Positions 1-5,019 of a stretch of 14,380 nucleotides of DNA are shown here, piece by piece. The DNA lies in the NCBI GenBank assembly GCA_002402545.1, contig DHGA01000082.1, positions 1 to 14,380 on the forward strand. Reading direction: 5' to 3'. Each line of letters begins with the position of its first letter. Position 1 is the stretch's first letter. The stretch is from Syntrophaceae bacterium UBA4810 (GTDB lineage: Bacteria > Desulfobacterota > Syntrophia > Syntrophales > Smithellaceae). The notes beneath the pieces are model-generated. The model did not search any database. It had not been told where the DNA came from and saw nothing but the letters and a program-made list of their open reading frames with translations. A program made the translations under genes and the position numbers.

Positions 1-260
1 ACATCCGTGCAGGGTGGCGTTTGCCCGTGATGACAGCATGGTTCAAGAGTGACGTAAAGTGTAGCTCCGGCAACATCCGCGCGGGCGCTATTTATGGCGT
101 TGACTTCCGCGTGCGCGGCGCCGCAACGACGATGATAACCTTTGCCGATAATTTCGCCGTTTTTCACTAAAACAGCGCCGACCATGGGATTAGGGCTTGT
201 GTAACCTTGTCCCTTATGGGCAAGATTAAGCGCCAGTTTCATGTAATCTTCATCAATCAT
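1..260 (-). CDS. ribD: RibD, riboflavin biosynthesis deaminase/reductase (N-terminal part, cut by window edge)
   Basis: The reverse strand read from 260 gives 86 residues without a stop and runs off the left edge. RibD deaminates the pyrimidine intermediate made from GTP in riboflavin synthesis; a C-terminal reductase domain, outside this window, would do the next step. Seen here: the opening LALNLAHKGQGYTSPNPMVG, typical of RibD, the deaminase motif HAEVNAI (His50, Glu52) and the zinc-site segment EPCCHHGQTPPC (Cys75, Cys84). The TSPNP and TPPC blocks separate it from dCMP or cytidine deaminases. Start ATG 258-260 is preceded on the minus strand by AAGG at a rather long distance of about 13 nt; ATG 240-242 is an in-frame alternative but would remove part of the conserved start. 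It diverges from the nucleotidyltransferase gene that begins at 380. Identity is secure; whether the reductase domain is present cannot be seen. Confidence 0.93.
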   Translation of the reverse strand, partial: MIDEDYMKLALNLAHKGQGYTSPNPMVGAVLVKNGEIIGKGYHRRCGAAHAEVNAINSARADVAGATLYVTLEPCCHHGQTPPCTD

Positions 261-379
261 GAGAGAATAATTACCTTATTCCCCGCGCAGATGCAAAGAA
301 TTTTATTGTTTATATCTTGTCAGATATGATATGCAACACAACAAATTACAGTCAAATTTCACTTTGCAAAGGAGAGATA

Positions 380-1108
380 ATGAAAGGAGTAGTACTTGCG
401 GGCGGTTTAGGAAGCAGATTGTATCCGCTGACCAAAGTAACCAACAAACATTTGCTTCCTGTGTATAACGAGCCGATGATTTATTATCCCATCCGCATTT
501 TGGTAAACGCGGGAATAAACGAAATTTTAATTGTCACCGGCGGGAATAATGCCGGTGATTTTTTGCGCCTTCTGGAAAACGGAAAAGATTTCGGATTGAA
601 ACATATTAATTATACTTATCAGCAGGGTGAAGGCGGCATTGCCGCGGCTTTAAGTTTGGCGGAGCATTTTTCTGATAACGATAAAATCGTTGTTGTTTTA
701 GGCGACAATATTATCGAAAATAATATCAAGGCGGCGGCGGATAAGTTTCGCGCGCAGAAAGAGGGAGCGCGCATTTTACTAAAAGAGGTGACGGATCCGC
801 AAAGATTCGGCGTGCCCGTTTTTGAAGGAAAGAAAATTATCCGCATCGATGAAAAACCGGCTAAGCCCGCTTCCAATTACGCGGTTATCGGCATATATAT
901 GTATGACTATCGCGTTTTTGAATTTATCAAATCGCTCAAGCCGTCACAGCGGGGTGAACTCGAAATTACCGACGTGAATAATTTTTACATCAACGAAGGC
1001 AAGATGGAGAGTGATGTGCTGGAAGGCTGGTGGTCGGACGCGGGGACATTTGAATCCCTGCAGGCGGCGGGGCAGATGGTAGCTAAAACGGGGGCGAACA
1101 AATTATGA
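380..1108 (+). CDS. rmlA: Short RmlA-type sugar-1-phosphate nucleotidyltransferase (probable glucose-1-phosphate thymidylyltransferase)
   Basis: Predicted to join a nucleoside triphosphate (usually dTTP) to glucose-1-phosphate, giving the activated sugar for surface polysaccharide synthesis. The start of the protein carries the family signature GGLGSRLYPLT with the active-site Lys-His-Leu-Leu-Pro-Val stretch. Further along are GDNI (metal/nucleotide site), IDEKP, ELEITDVNN and GWWSDAGTFESL, all typical of RmlA. The reading frame is open from 317, but ATG 380 is chosen because AGGAG (370-374) lies 5 nt upstream and the protein then starts MKGVVLAGG, directly on the first strand of the Rossmann fold. 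At 242 residues it is shorter than the classic 286-293-residue RmlA, lacking C-terminal sequence. Its stop overlaps the start of the next gene as ATGA, so the two are translationally coupled. The class is secure; the exact sugar and nucleotide are inferred. Confidence 0.88.
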   Translation: MKGVVLAGGLGSRLYPLTKVTNKHLLPVYNEPMIYYPIRILVNAGINEILIVTGGNNAGDFLRLLENGKDFGLKHINYTYQQGEGGIAAALSLAEHFSDNDKIVVVLGDNIIENNIKAAADKFRAQKEGARILLKEVTDPQRFGVPVFEGKKIIRIDEKPAKPASNYAVIGIYMYDYRVFEFIKSLKPSQRGELEITDVNNFYINEGKMESDVLEGWWSDAGTFESLQAAGQMVAKTGANKL

Positions 1109-1560
1109 TTGACGGCGTGATTATAAAAAAACTTAAAATAATGCCAGATGAGCGGGGCCGGCTGATGGAAATACTGCGCGCCGACGATGAATCATTCGAA
1201 AAATTCGGCCAGGTTTACATGACCACAGCCTATCCAGGAGTGGTAAAGGGTTGGCATTATCACAAGAAGCAGGCCGACAATATGGCCGTGGTCAAAGGAA
1301 TGATGAAGATTGTTTTATATGACGGACGTGAAAAATCACCCACTTTTCGTGAAATAATGGAAATATTCGCCGGTGTTCACAATCCGGTTTTGGTTCATAT
1401 CCCGCCTTTGGTTTATCATGGCTTCAAGTGTATTTCCGAAGAAGACGCGATCGTAGTCAACACCACTACTCATGTTTATGATTATAAAAATCCGGATGAA
1501 TTCCGCCTGCCCGCGCACGGAAGCGAAATTCCCTACGATTGGTCAAGAAAAGACGGCTAG
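1105..1560 (+). CDS. RmlC-like cupin sugar epimerase/isomerase (dTDP-4-dehydrorhamnose 3,5-epimerase family), divergent active site
   Basis: A 151-residue protein of the RmlC cupin fold, coupled to the preceding nucleotidyltransferase by an ATGA overlap. It probably acts on the nucleotide-linked 4-keto sugar made from that enzyme's product. Family landmarks are DERGRLMEI near the N-terminus, GWHYHKKQADN (His51 matches the catalytic base His63 of Salmonella RmlC), YDGREKSPTF, IPPLVYHGFK and a C-terminal EIPYDW. By manual alignment, the catalytic Tyr133 of RmlC falls on Asn119 and Lys73 on Asp58. The chemistry may therefore differ from standard 3,5-epimerisation, for example a single epimerisation, an isomerisation or a binding role. 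It is also shorter than the usual roughly 180 residues. No rmlB or rmlD is adjacent. The fold and family are well supported; the reaction is not. Confidence 0.8.
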   Translation: MIDGVIIKKLKIMPDERGRLMEILRADDESFEKFGQVYMTTAYPGVVKGWHYHKKQADNMAVVKGMMKIVLYDGREKSPTFREIMEIFAGVHNPVLVHIPPLVYHGFKCISEEDAIVVNTTTHVYDYKNPDEFRLPAHGSEIPYDWSRKDG

Positions 1561-1589
1561 AATCAATAACTTATAGTAAGTATTTATTC

Positions 1590-1617
1590 TTGACTTTGAA
1601 TAAAAAGAGAGTAAAAT
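1590..1617 (+). promoter_or_regulatory. Sigma70-type promoter for the riboswitch-pilD transcript
   Basis: TTGACT (1590-1595) and TAAAAT (1612-1617) are separated by 16 nt. The predicted start point, about 1623-1625, coincides with the first base of the riboswitch P1 helix at 1623, so the RNA would begin almost exactly with the aptamer. That match gives independent support to both calls. Confidence 0.8.
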
Positions 1618-1622
1618 TTATA

Positions 1623-1719
1623 CCATCGTAAAGAGCAAACCGTTTGAAAAAACGGGTCGCAAAGTTACTGGCCTACGTCTTGGTGTAAGGGGGGGATAGG
1701 GCGGCAGGACTACCGATGG
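1623..1719 (+). promoter_or_regulatory. GEMM-I cyclic dinucleotide riboswitch aptamer, A20 (cGAMP-type, GEMM-Ib) variant
   Basis: The aptamer follows the GEMM-I consensus in order. P1 is CCATCG (1623-1628) pairing perfectly with CGATGG (1714-1719). Next come AGAGCAAACC (1632-1641) and a P2 stem CCGTTT/AAACGG (1640-1655) closed by a GAAA tetraloop. The conserved GTCGCAAAG (1656-1664) follows, then P3, with AGTT-CTG (1663-1670) pairing to CAG-GACT (1704-1711) around GGCCTA, and finally the invariant ACCGATGG end (1712-1719). In the Vibrio Vc2 RNA the segment is AGGGC, with G20 contacting one guanine of c-di-GMP; here the equivalent base, 1634, is A. A20 marks the GEMM-Ib group, known from Geobacter to prefer 3',3'-cGAMP. 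The ligand is thus inferred as cGAMP, with c-di-GMP or dual recognition possible. It sits in the leader of pilD. Confidence 0.9.
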
Positions 1720-1745
1720 GATAATGGTTCCTTCGATTTTCTTTC
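1714..1745 (+). terminator. Expression-platform terminator overlapping the riboswitch P1 strand
   Basis: CGA-T-GGGA (1714-1721) can pair with TTCC-T-TCG (1728-1735) around a six-base loop, with one T-T mismatch and one G-U pair, and is followed by ATTTTCTTT. Its 5' arm is the same CGATGG that forms P1 of the aptamer, so the two structures exclude each other. Ligand binding should stabilise P1, block the terminator and let transcription reach pilD, that is, an ON switch. The stem is modest, hence the moderate confidence. Confidence 0.6.
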
Positions 1746-1778
1746 CTAATTTCCCCAAAAAATTGATTGGAAACGTAA

Positions 1779-2543
1779 ATGATTATCTGGAACTTTTTTT
1801 CATTCATTTTTGGAGCTGTTGTCGGCAGCTTTCTGAACGTCTGCATTTACCGCATTCCGGACAATGAATCGATTATCAAACCGCTTTCCCGCTGTCCGCA
1901 CTGCAAAAAACCAATCCGTTTTTACGATAACATTCCCATCATCAGTTTTTTAATTTTAAAGGGCAAGTGCCGTGACTGCGGGCAGAAAATATCCTGGCGC
2001 TACCCGCTGGTAGAATTAATTACCGGACTTCTCGCTTTGTTGCTGTTTATAAAATTAGGACTGAGTCTGCAGTTTCTCGCGGCTTTTGTTTTTACCGCCG
2101 TATTGATCATCATCACGTTTATTGATTTGGACCATCAGATAATTCCTGATGTGCTGACATTACCCGGCATTCCGATATTTCTGCTGGCGGGAATTTTTAT
2201 CATGGGAGTTCCCTGGCATGAGGCGCTCATCGGTGTTTTGGCAGGCGGCGGCGTCCTTTTCGCGATCGCTTTTGTTTACGAAAAAATGACCAAGCGTGAA
2301 GGAATGGGAGGAGGCGATATCAAGCTTCTGGGGATGATCGGCGGATTTTTCGGCTGGAAAGCGCTGATATTTATTTTACTGATGAGTTCGCTGGCCGGCG
2401 CGATTATAGGCATCGCCTTGATGATCATAAAAAAGCAGGATATGAAATACGCCGTGCCGTTCGGGCCTTTTCTGGCGGCGGCGGCAGTGGCCTACATTTT
2501 CTGGGGCGAAGAGTTTATGCGCCTTTTAATCGTAGGATATTAG
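1779..2543 (+). CDS. pilD: Prepilin peptidase / N-methyltransferase PilD
   Basis: An inner-membrane aspartyl protease that cuts the leader from type IV prepilins and pseudopilins and methylates the new N-terminus; the pilin-like genes downstream encode its likely substrates. Seen: an N-terminal membrane segment with GSFLNVCIYRIP, a cytoplasmic zinc-type module with paired cysteines CPHC (39, 42) and CRDC (64, 67), then hydrophobic segments holding both catalytic aspartate motifs, IDLDHQIIPD (Asp116) and GGGDIKLLG (Asp180). The length of 254 residues is slightly short but normal for the family. The start at ATG 1779 keeps the conserved N-terminal segment. The ribosome site is weak (TTGGAAA, 1767-1773), which could make expression rely on the long riboswitch leader. 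It has its own promoter and cyclic-dinucleotide riboswitch, and a separate promoter precedes fimT. The identification is very secure. Confidence 0.96.
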   Translation: MIIWNFFSFIFGAVVGSFLNVCIYRIPDNESIIKPLSRCPHCKKPIRFYDNIPIISFLILKGKCRDCGQKISWRYPLVELITGLLALLLFIKLGLSLQFLAAFVFTAVLIIITFIDLDHQIIPDVLTLPGIPIFLLAGIFIMGVPWHEALIGVLAGGGVLFAIAFVYEKMTKREGMGGGDIKLLGMIGGFFGWKALIFILLMSSLAGAIIGIALMIIKKQDMKYAVPFGPFLAAAAVAYIFWGEEFMRLLIVGY

Positions 2544-2618
2544 ATTTCGCTTATGAAAATATTGGCTGAAGGTTTCTGAAACACTGATTAAGAGCTAAAA
2601 TACCGTTTGCAGGAGCAA

Positions 2619-2647
2619 TTGACACAAGAGGATAAAGAGCGTAAAAT
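2619..2647 (+). promoter_or_regulatory. Strong sigma70-type promoter for the minor-pilin/pilY1 operon
   Basis: A perfect TTGACA (2619-2624) is followed after 17 nt by TAAAAT (2642-2647). The -10 region reads AAAGAGCGTAAAATTT, nearly identical to AAAGAGAGTAAAATTT in the pilD promoter. Transcription from about 2654 would leave a leader of roughly 110 nt before fimT. No GEMM aptamer is visible in that leader, only small competing hairpins (CTGTT at 2719-2723 can pair with AACAG on either side). Confidence 0.8.
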
Positions 2648-2762
2648 TTTGTTATAAAAACAATATTCAGATGGTTCTTGCCGCCCGACGATTGAGAAAC
2701 AGAAATTGCAAGTGATTTGCTGTTAGAAACAGGTTAAGTATTTGATATTTTTGAGGCATCAG

Positions 2763-3221
2763 GTGAAGGTTAGAAAAAACAGAGGTTTTACCTTAATGGA
2801 GCTATTAATTGTGATAGCTTTAATAGGAATAGTTACAGCTATTGCCTCCGCGAATTTTAAAAATTATAGAGATAGGACCAATATGAGGGAAGCGGCAAGA
2901 GAAATTTCAGCTGATATACAGCACTATAAGCAAAGGGCTGTTTCCGAAAGCGTTCCCTACAGTATTACTTTTAACGCGGGAGCAAACAACTACACCATCC
3001 AGCGAGATGGAACAACCGTAGTTACCAAAAGCGTTGGAAAAGAAAAAGTGCCGGTAAGTATTAATGGAACACCCAGTTTTTCCCCGGGGGGGACAACCAC
3101 ACTAGAACTTTACACAAGGGGCACAACAGGTAATGGGACTATAGAACTAAAGCATGTGTCGCCCAAAGTTAAAAATATACAGATAACAACTAGCTCTATG
3201 GGGAAAGTTAGCGTTAAATGA
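2763..3221 (+). CDS. fimT: FimT/GspH-type minor pilin
   Basis: A type IV minor pilin or pseudopilin expected to help prime pilus assembly from the inner membrane. The leader MKVRKNRG is followed by the processing site G8/F9, with Glu at mature position 5 (FTLMELLIVIALIG), then a hydrophobic helix and the polar heptad-like stretch REAAREISADIQHYKQRAVSE found in the FimT/GspH group, then a beta-rich C-terminal part. The frame is open from TTG 2742, but GTG 2763 is preferred: GAGG (2753-2756) lies 6 nt upstream and it gives a normal 8-residue leader. The protein is then 152 residues. It is the first gene of the operon and overlaps the next by ATGA. Arginine is coded almost only by AGA/AGG, unlike pilY1, so this end of the operon has its own composition. 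Confidence 0.87.
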   Translation: MKVRKNRGFTLMELLIVIALIGIVTAIASANFKNYRDRTNMREAAREISADIQHYKQRAVSESVPYSITFNAGANNYTIQRDGTTVVTKSVGKEKVPVSINGTPSFSPGGTTTLELYTRGTTGNGTIELKHVSPKVKNIQITTSSMGKVSVK

Positions 3222-3589
3222 TTAGACTTTTTAATAATAAAGGCATCACAATAGTAGAGTCGCTGATTGCGGTGTTTTTAACCGCTGTGGCGGTTGTTTC
3301 TTTAATATTCATGCAGCCGCTTTCCTGGCAATCGGCGGGCAGGGCGGATTCTCTTTCCCGTGCCGTGGGGCTTCTCCAGCAGGAACTGGAAACAGCGGAG
3401 ATTTTGATTAAAAACGGCACGCCGCCGTCCGACTCTGCTGATTATGATGACGCGTTTGTAGGTAATCAAAGATTTGAAAAGAGGCTAAGACTCAGCCAGC
3501 CGAATACCAGCAGTTGGCTGGTGAACGTGCATGTGAGATGGCAAGGCAATACCAAAGGCATTCAAAGCAGTATAATAGTTATGCGTTAG
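3218..3589 (+). CDS. pilV: PilV-like minor pilin
   Basis: The second minor pilin of the operon, 123 residues. MIRLFNNKG is the leader, with cleavage predicted at G9/I10. The mature protein starts ITIVESLIAVFLTAVAVVSLIFM, with Glu at position 5, as expected for PilD processing and helix packing. The short globular part, with LLQQELETAEILI after the helix, matches the small PilV/GspI-like group that works with PilW and PilX at the pilus tip. The start overlaps the fimT stop (ATGA, 3218-3221), so translation is coupled. The exact subfamily is assigned mainly from operon order and N-terminal style; a generic prepilin call would be fully secure. Confidence 0.83.
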   Translation: MIRLFNNKGITIVESLIAVFLTAVAVVSLIFMQPLSWQSAGRADSLSRAVGLLQQELETAEILIKNGTPPSDSADYDDAFVGNQRFEKRLRLSQPNTSSWLVNVHVRWQGNTKGIQSSIIVMR

Positions 3590-3602
3590 CAGGAATTTAG
3601 TG

Positions 3603-4310
3603 ATGAATAAAATAATGAACAAAAAGGGAGTCACGCTTGTTGAATTAATAGTTGCCATGGCTGTTGGCCTTATCATCATGGCCGCGATTTATAGCTTAAT
3701 GAACACGGGGCAGAAGTCTTCCTCGAGCCTGGCGCGCAAGGTCTTGACGCAGCAGGACGCGCGGGCGGTTATGGATTTAATGGCTCTGGAAATCGGGATG
3801 GCATCATACAATCCCGGGCTTTTTTCTGCAGTTTGGGTGGGTTCACCTAGTACATCATCCGGGGTATGCGCTGATTACAATTTTGTACAAACGAGAAAGG
3901 GACTACAGATTGCCGGAGAAAATCAAATTTTGGTAGCGATGGATTTAAACGAGGACGGGATTATCGGAAACCCGGGAACAAACGAATACATTTTTTATGA
4001 ATTTACGGGTAACTCAATCCGCCGCCGCGTCAGTTGTGGAACTCCGCAGGCAATTCTAGGCGGTATCGCTTCAGGAACCCGGGTGCTAAATGACGCGACG
4101 ACTCCATTGTTTCAGTATTTTGCCGCGAGTGACACAACTCCCATGGATATGACAACACCGCTCACTGATCTGCAAATAGCGAGTATCAGGAGAATCCGCA
4201 TAAATATTGTCGTGGAAGTTGAGACTCAGAGCAGCGCTTTTAGAGTTAGCCAAAAAACATATACAACAGATATATTTGTGAGGAATCATGCGCTTGACTT
4301 TTATAAATAA
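3603..4310 (+). CDS. pilW: PilW-like minor pilin
   Basis: A larger minor pilin of 235 residues. The leader MNKIMNKKG is cut at G9/V10, giving VTLVELIVAMAVGLIIMAAIYSLM with Glu at mature position 5. The part following, SSSSLARKVLTQQDARAVMDLMALEIGMASYNPG, is the typical PilW continuation, where a helix ending in a mostly -LE-R-AGY-like block leads into the globular domain. ATG 3603 is preferred over GTG 3600 because AGGAA (3591-3595) is 7 nt upstream. DLNEDGIIGNPG (encoded around 3942-3971) resembles a Ca2+-binding loop with D, N, D and G in register, suggesting, not proving, a metal site. It lies 13 nt after pilV and overlaps pilX by 23 nt. PilW proteins are thought to build the tip complex with PilX, PilV and PilY1. 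Confidence 0.85.
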   Translation: MNKIMNKKGVTLVELIVAMAVGLIIMAAIYSLMNTGQKSSSSLARKVLTQQDARAVMDLMALEIGMASYNPGLFSAVWVGSPSTSSGVCADYNFVQTRKGLQIAGENQILVAMDLNEDGIIGNPGTNEYIFYEFTGNSIRRRVSCGTPQAILGGIASGTRVLNDATTPLFQYFAASDTTPMDMTTPLTDLQIASIRRIRINIVVEVETQSSAFRVSQKTYTTDIFVRNHALDFYK

Positions 4311-4764
4311 AGCAAAAATAAACGGTAAAAATCCGGAAGGCGGGTTTGTTTTAATCGCCGCCATTATGGGTATAATGATATTGCTGGCGGTCGGCTTTCT
4401 GGCTTTGTCCATCAGCAGCAGCGATTTGCGGATAGCCGGCCGATTGGTGGGCGAGCGCAAAGCTTTTTCCGCGGCTGAATCAGGGGTGAATGAGGTATTG
4501 CGGCAGTATGATTTTTACAATCCCGGCAATATTTCCTGGACGAAAGTTGATCCGCTAAGAGATCCCAATCCGGAGTTTTCAGCTCCAACGCCTTCAGCAA
4601 CCGGTAATACAATTAACCTTGAAGGTTATAGTTTCGGCACAGTTTCACAGGAAATTAAAACCACTGTCACCGGAAGAGACAGCTCTTATGGTTCGCAAGT
4701 AAGAATTTCTATTGGAGTAGCTACCAAACCGGCTCCCGGGGGAACCGAGCAGGGGCCTTTTTAG
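4288..4764 (+). CDS. pilX: PilX-like minor pilin
   Basis: A 158-residue pilin-like protein with an unusually long, basic leader (19 residues, ending in EGG) before the predicted cut at G19/F20. The mature start FVLIAAIMGIMILLAVGFLAL lacks Glu at position 5 (Ala instead), a trait of PilX and GspK, which sit at the pilus or pseudopilus tip. SSSDLRIAGRLVGERKAFSAAESGVNEVLR is the expected PilX block, equivalent to the family's MAGN-R-R--AF-AAE motif. GAGG (4280-4283) is 4 nt before ATG 4288, inside the end of pilW. The globular part is short and ends in a Pro/Gly-rich tail. It fits the operon order pilV-pilW-pilX-pilY1 known from many bacteria. Confidence 0.83.
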   Translation: MRLTFINKAKINGKNPEGGFVLIAAIMGIMILLAVGFLALSISSSDLRIAGRLVGERKAFSAAESGVNEVLRQYDFYNPGNISWTKVDPLRDPNPEFSAPTPSATGNTINLEGYSFGTVSQEIKTTVTGRDSSYGSQVRISIGVATKPAPGGTEQGPF

Positions 4765-4774
4765 AGAAATGAAG

Positions 4775-4797
4775 GTCGCTGATTAAGGCTCAGCGAT
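4775..4797 (+). other. Intercistronic hairpin between pilX and the small exported protein gene
   Basis: TCGCTGA (4776-4782) pairs perfectly with TCAGCGA (4790-4796) around a 7-nt loop, extendable by one G-U pair. No T-run follows directly (TTAAAGAAG), so it is not a convincing terminator. It may be an RNA-stability or processing element that sets the ratio of minor pilins to PilY1, or a weak attenuator. Confidence 0.5.
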
Positions 4798-4833
4798 TAA
4801 AGAAGTTGTTTTATTATAAGAGGGGGTAGGTAA

Positions 4834-4995
4834 ATGTTTATAAAGAAAAAAAAGGCGCTTATTGTTTTTGTCGCGCTTGTGACGATGTTAATATTTATAT
4901 GTTTGCCTGTTTTCGGCGCGAAAAAAGACGGGAAAAATCCGCCGGATGATGGTGATGGTCAGTTGCCCACTTTTACGGGCACCGTAAACTACTAA
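4834..4995 (+). CDS. Small exported protein (53 aa) of unknown function between pilX and pilY1
   Basis: A 53-residue reading frame with a strong purine-rich ribosome site (AGAGGGGGTAGG, 4820-4831) just before ATG 4834. The product opens MFIKKKKALIVF, then a hydrophobic stretch up to PVFGA, which looks like a signal peptide cut after Gly-Ala near residue 29 (or an uncleaved membrane anchor). The mature part would be only about 24 residues, KKDGKNPPDDGDGQLPTFTG and a short end. I do not recognise a family. The tail resembles the mature start of PilY1 (LPPDNDEQDTF), and the DNA matches over about 20 nt (4939-4962 against 5119-5139). It lies 24 nt before pilY1 and 69 nt after pilX, so it is probably cotranscribed with the pilus genes. 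It could be a tip accessory peptide or a translational leader for pilY1. Expression is likely from the ribosome site; the role is unknown. Confidence 0.72.
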   Translation: MFIKKKKALIVFVALVTMLIFICLPVFGAKKDGKNPPDDGDGQLPTFTGTVNY

Positions 4996-5019
4996 CGTTT
5001 AGTTCAGGAGGAAAAGATT

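Noticed and set aside
312..327. ATATCT/AGATAT hairpin in the ribD-rmlA gap
   Set aside because: Only 6 AT-rich base pairs with no T-run or clear promoter context; may be chance.
317..379. Upstream extension of the nucleotidyltransferase frame to 317
   Set aside because: The extra 21 residues have no homology to the family start and lie before a good ribosome site at 370-374; ATG 380 gives the expected N-terminus.
1569..1581. ACTTA/TAAGT hairpin after the RmlC-like gene as a terminator
   Set aside because: A stem of five AT-rich pairs with a 3-nt loop and no proper T-run; too weak to call.
2654..2762. A second riboswitch in the fimT leader
   Set aside because: None of the GEMM landmarks (CAAACC, CGCAAAG, ACCGATGG) is present; only small alternative hairpins.
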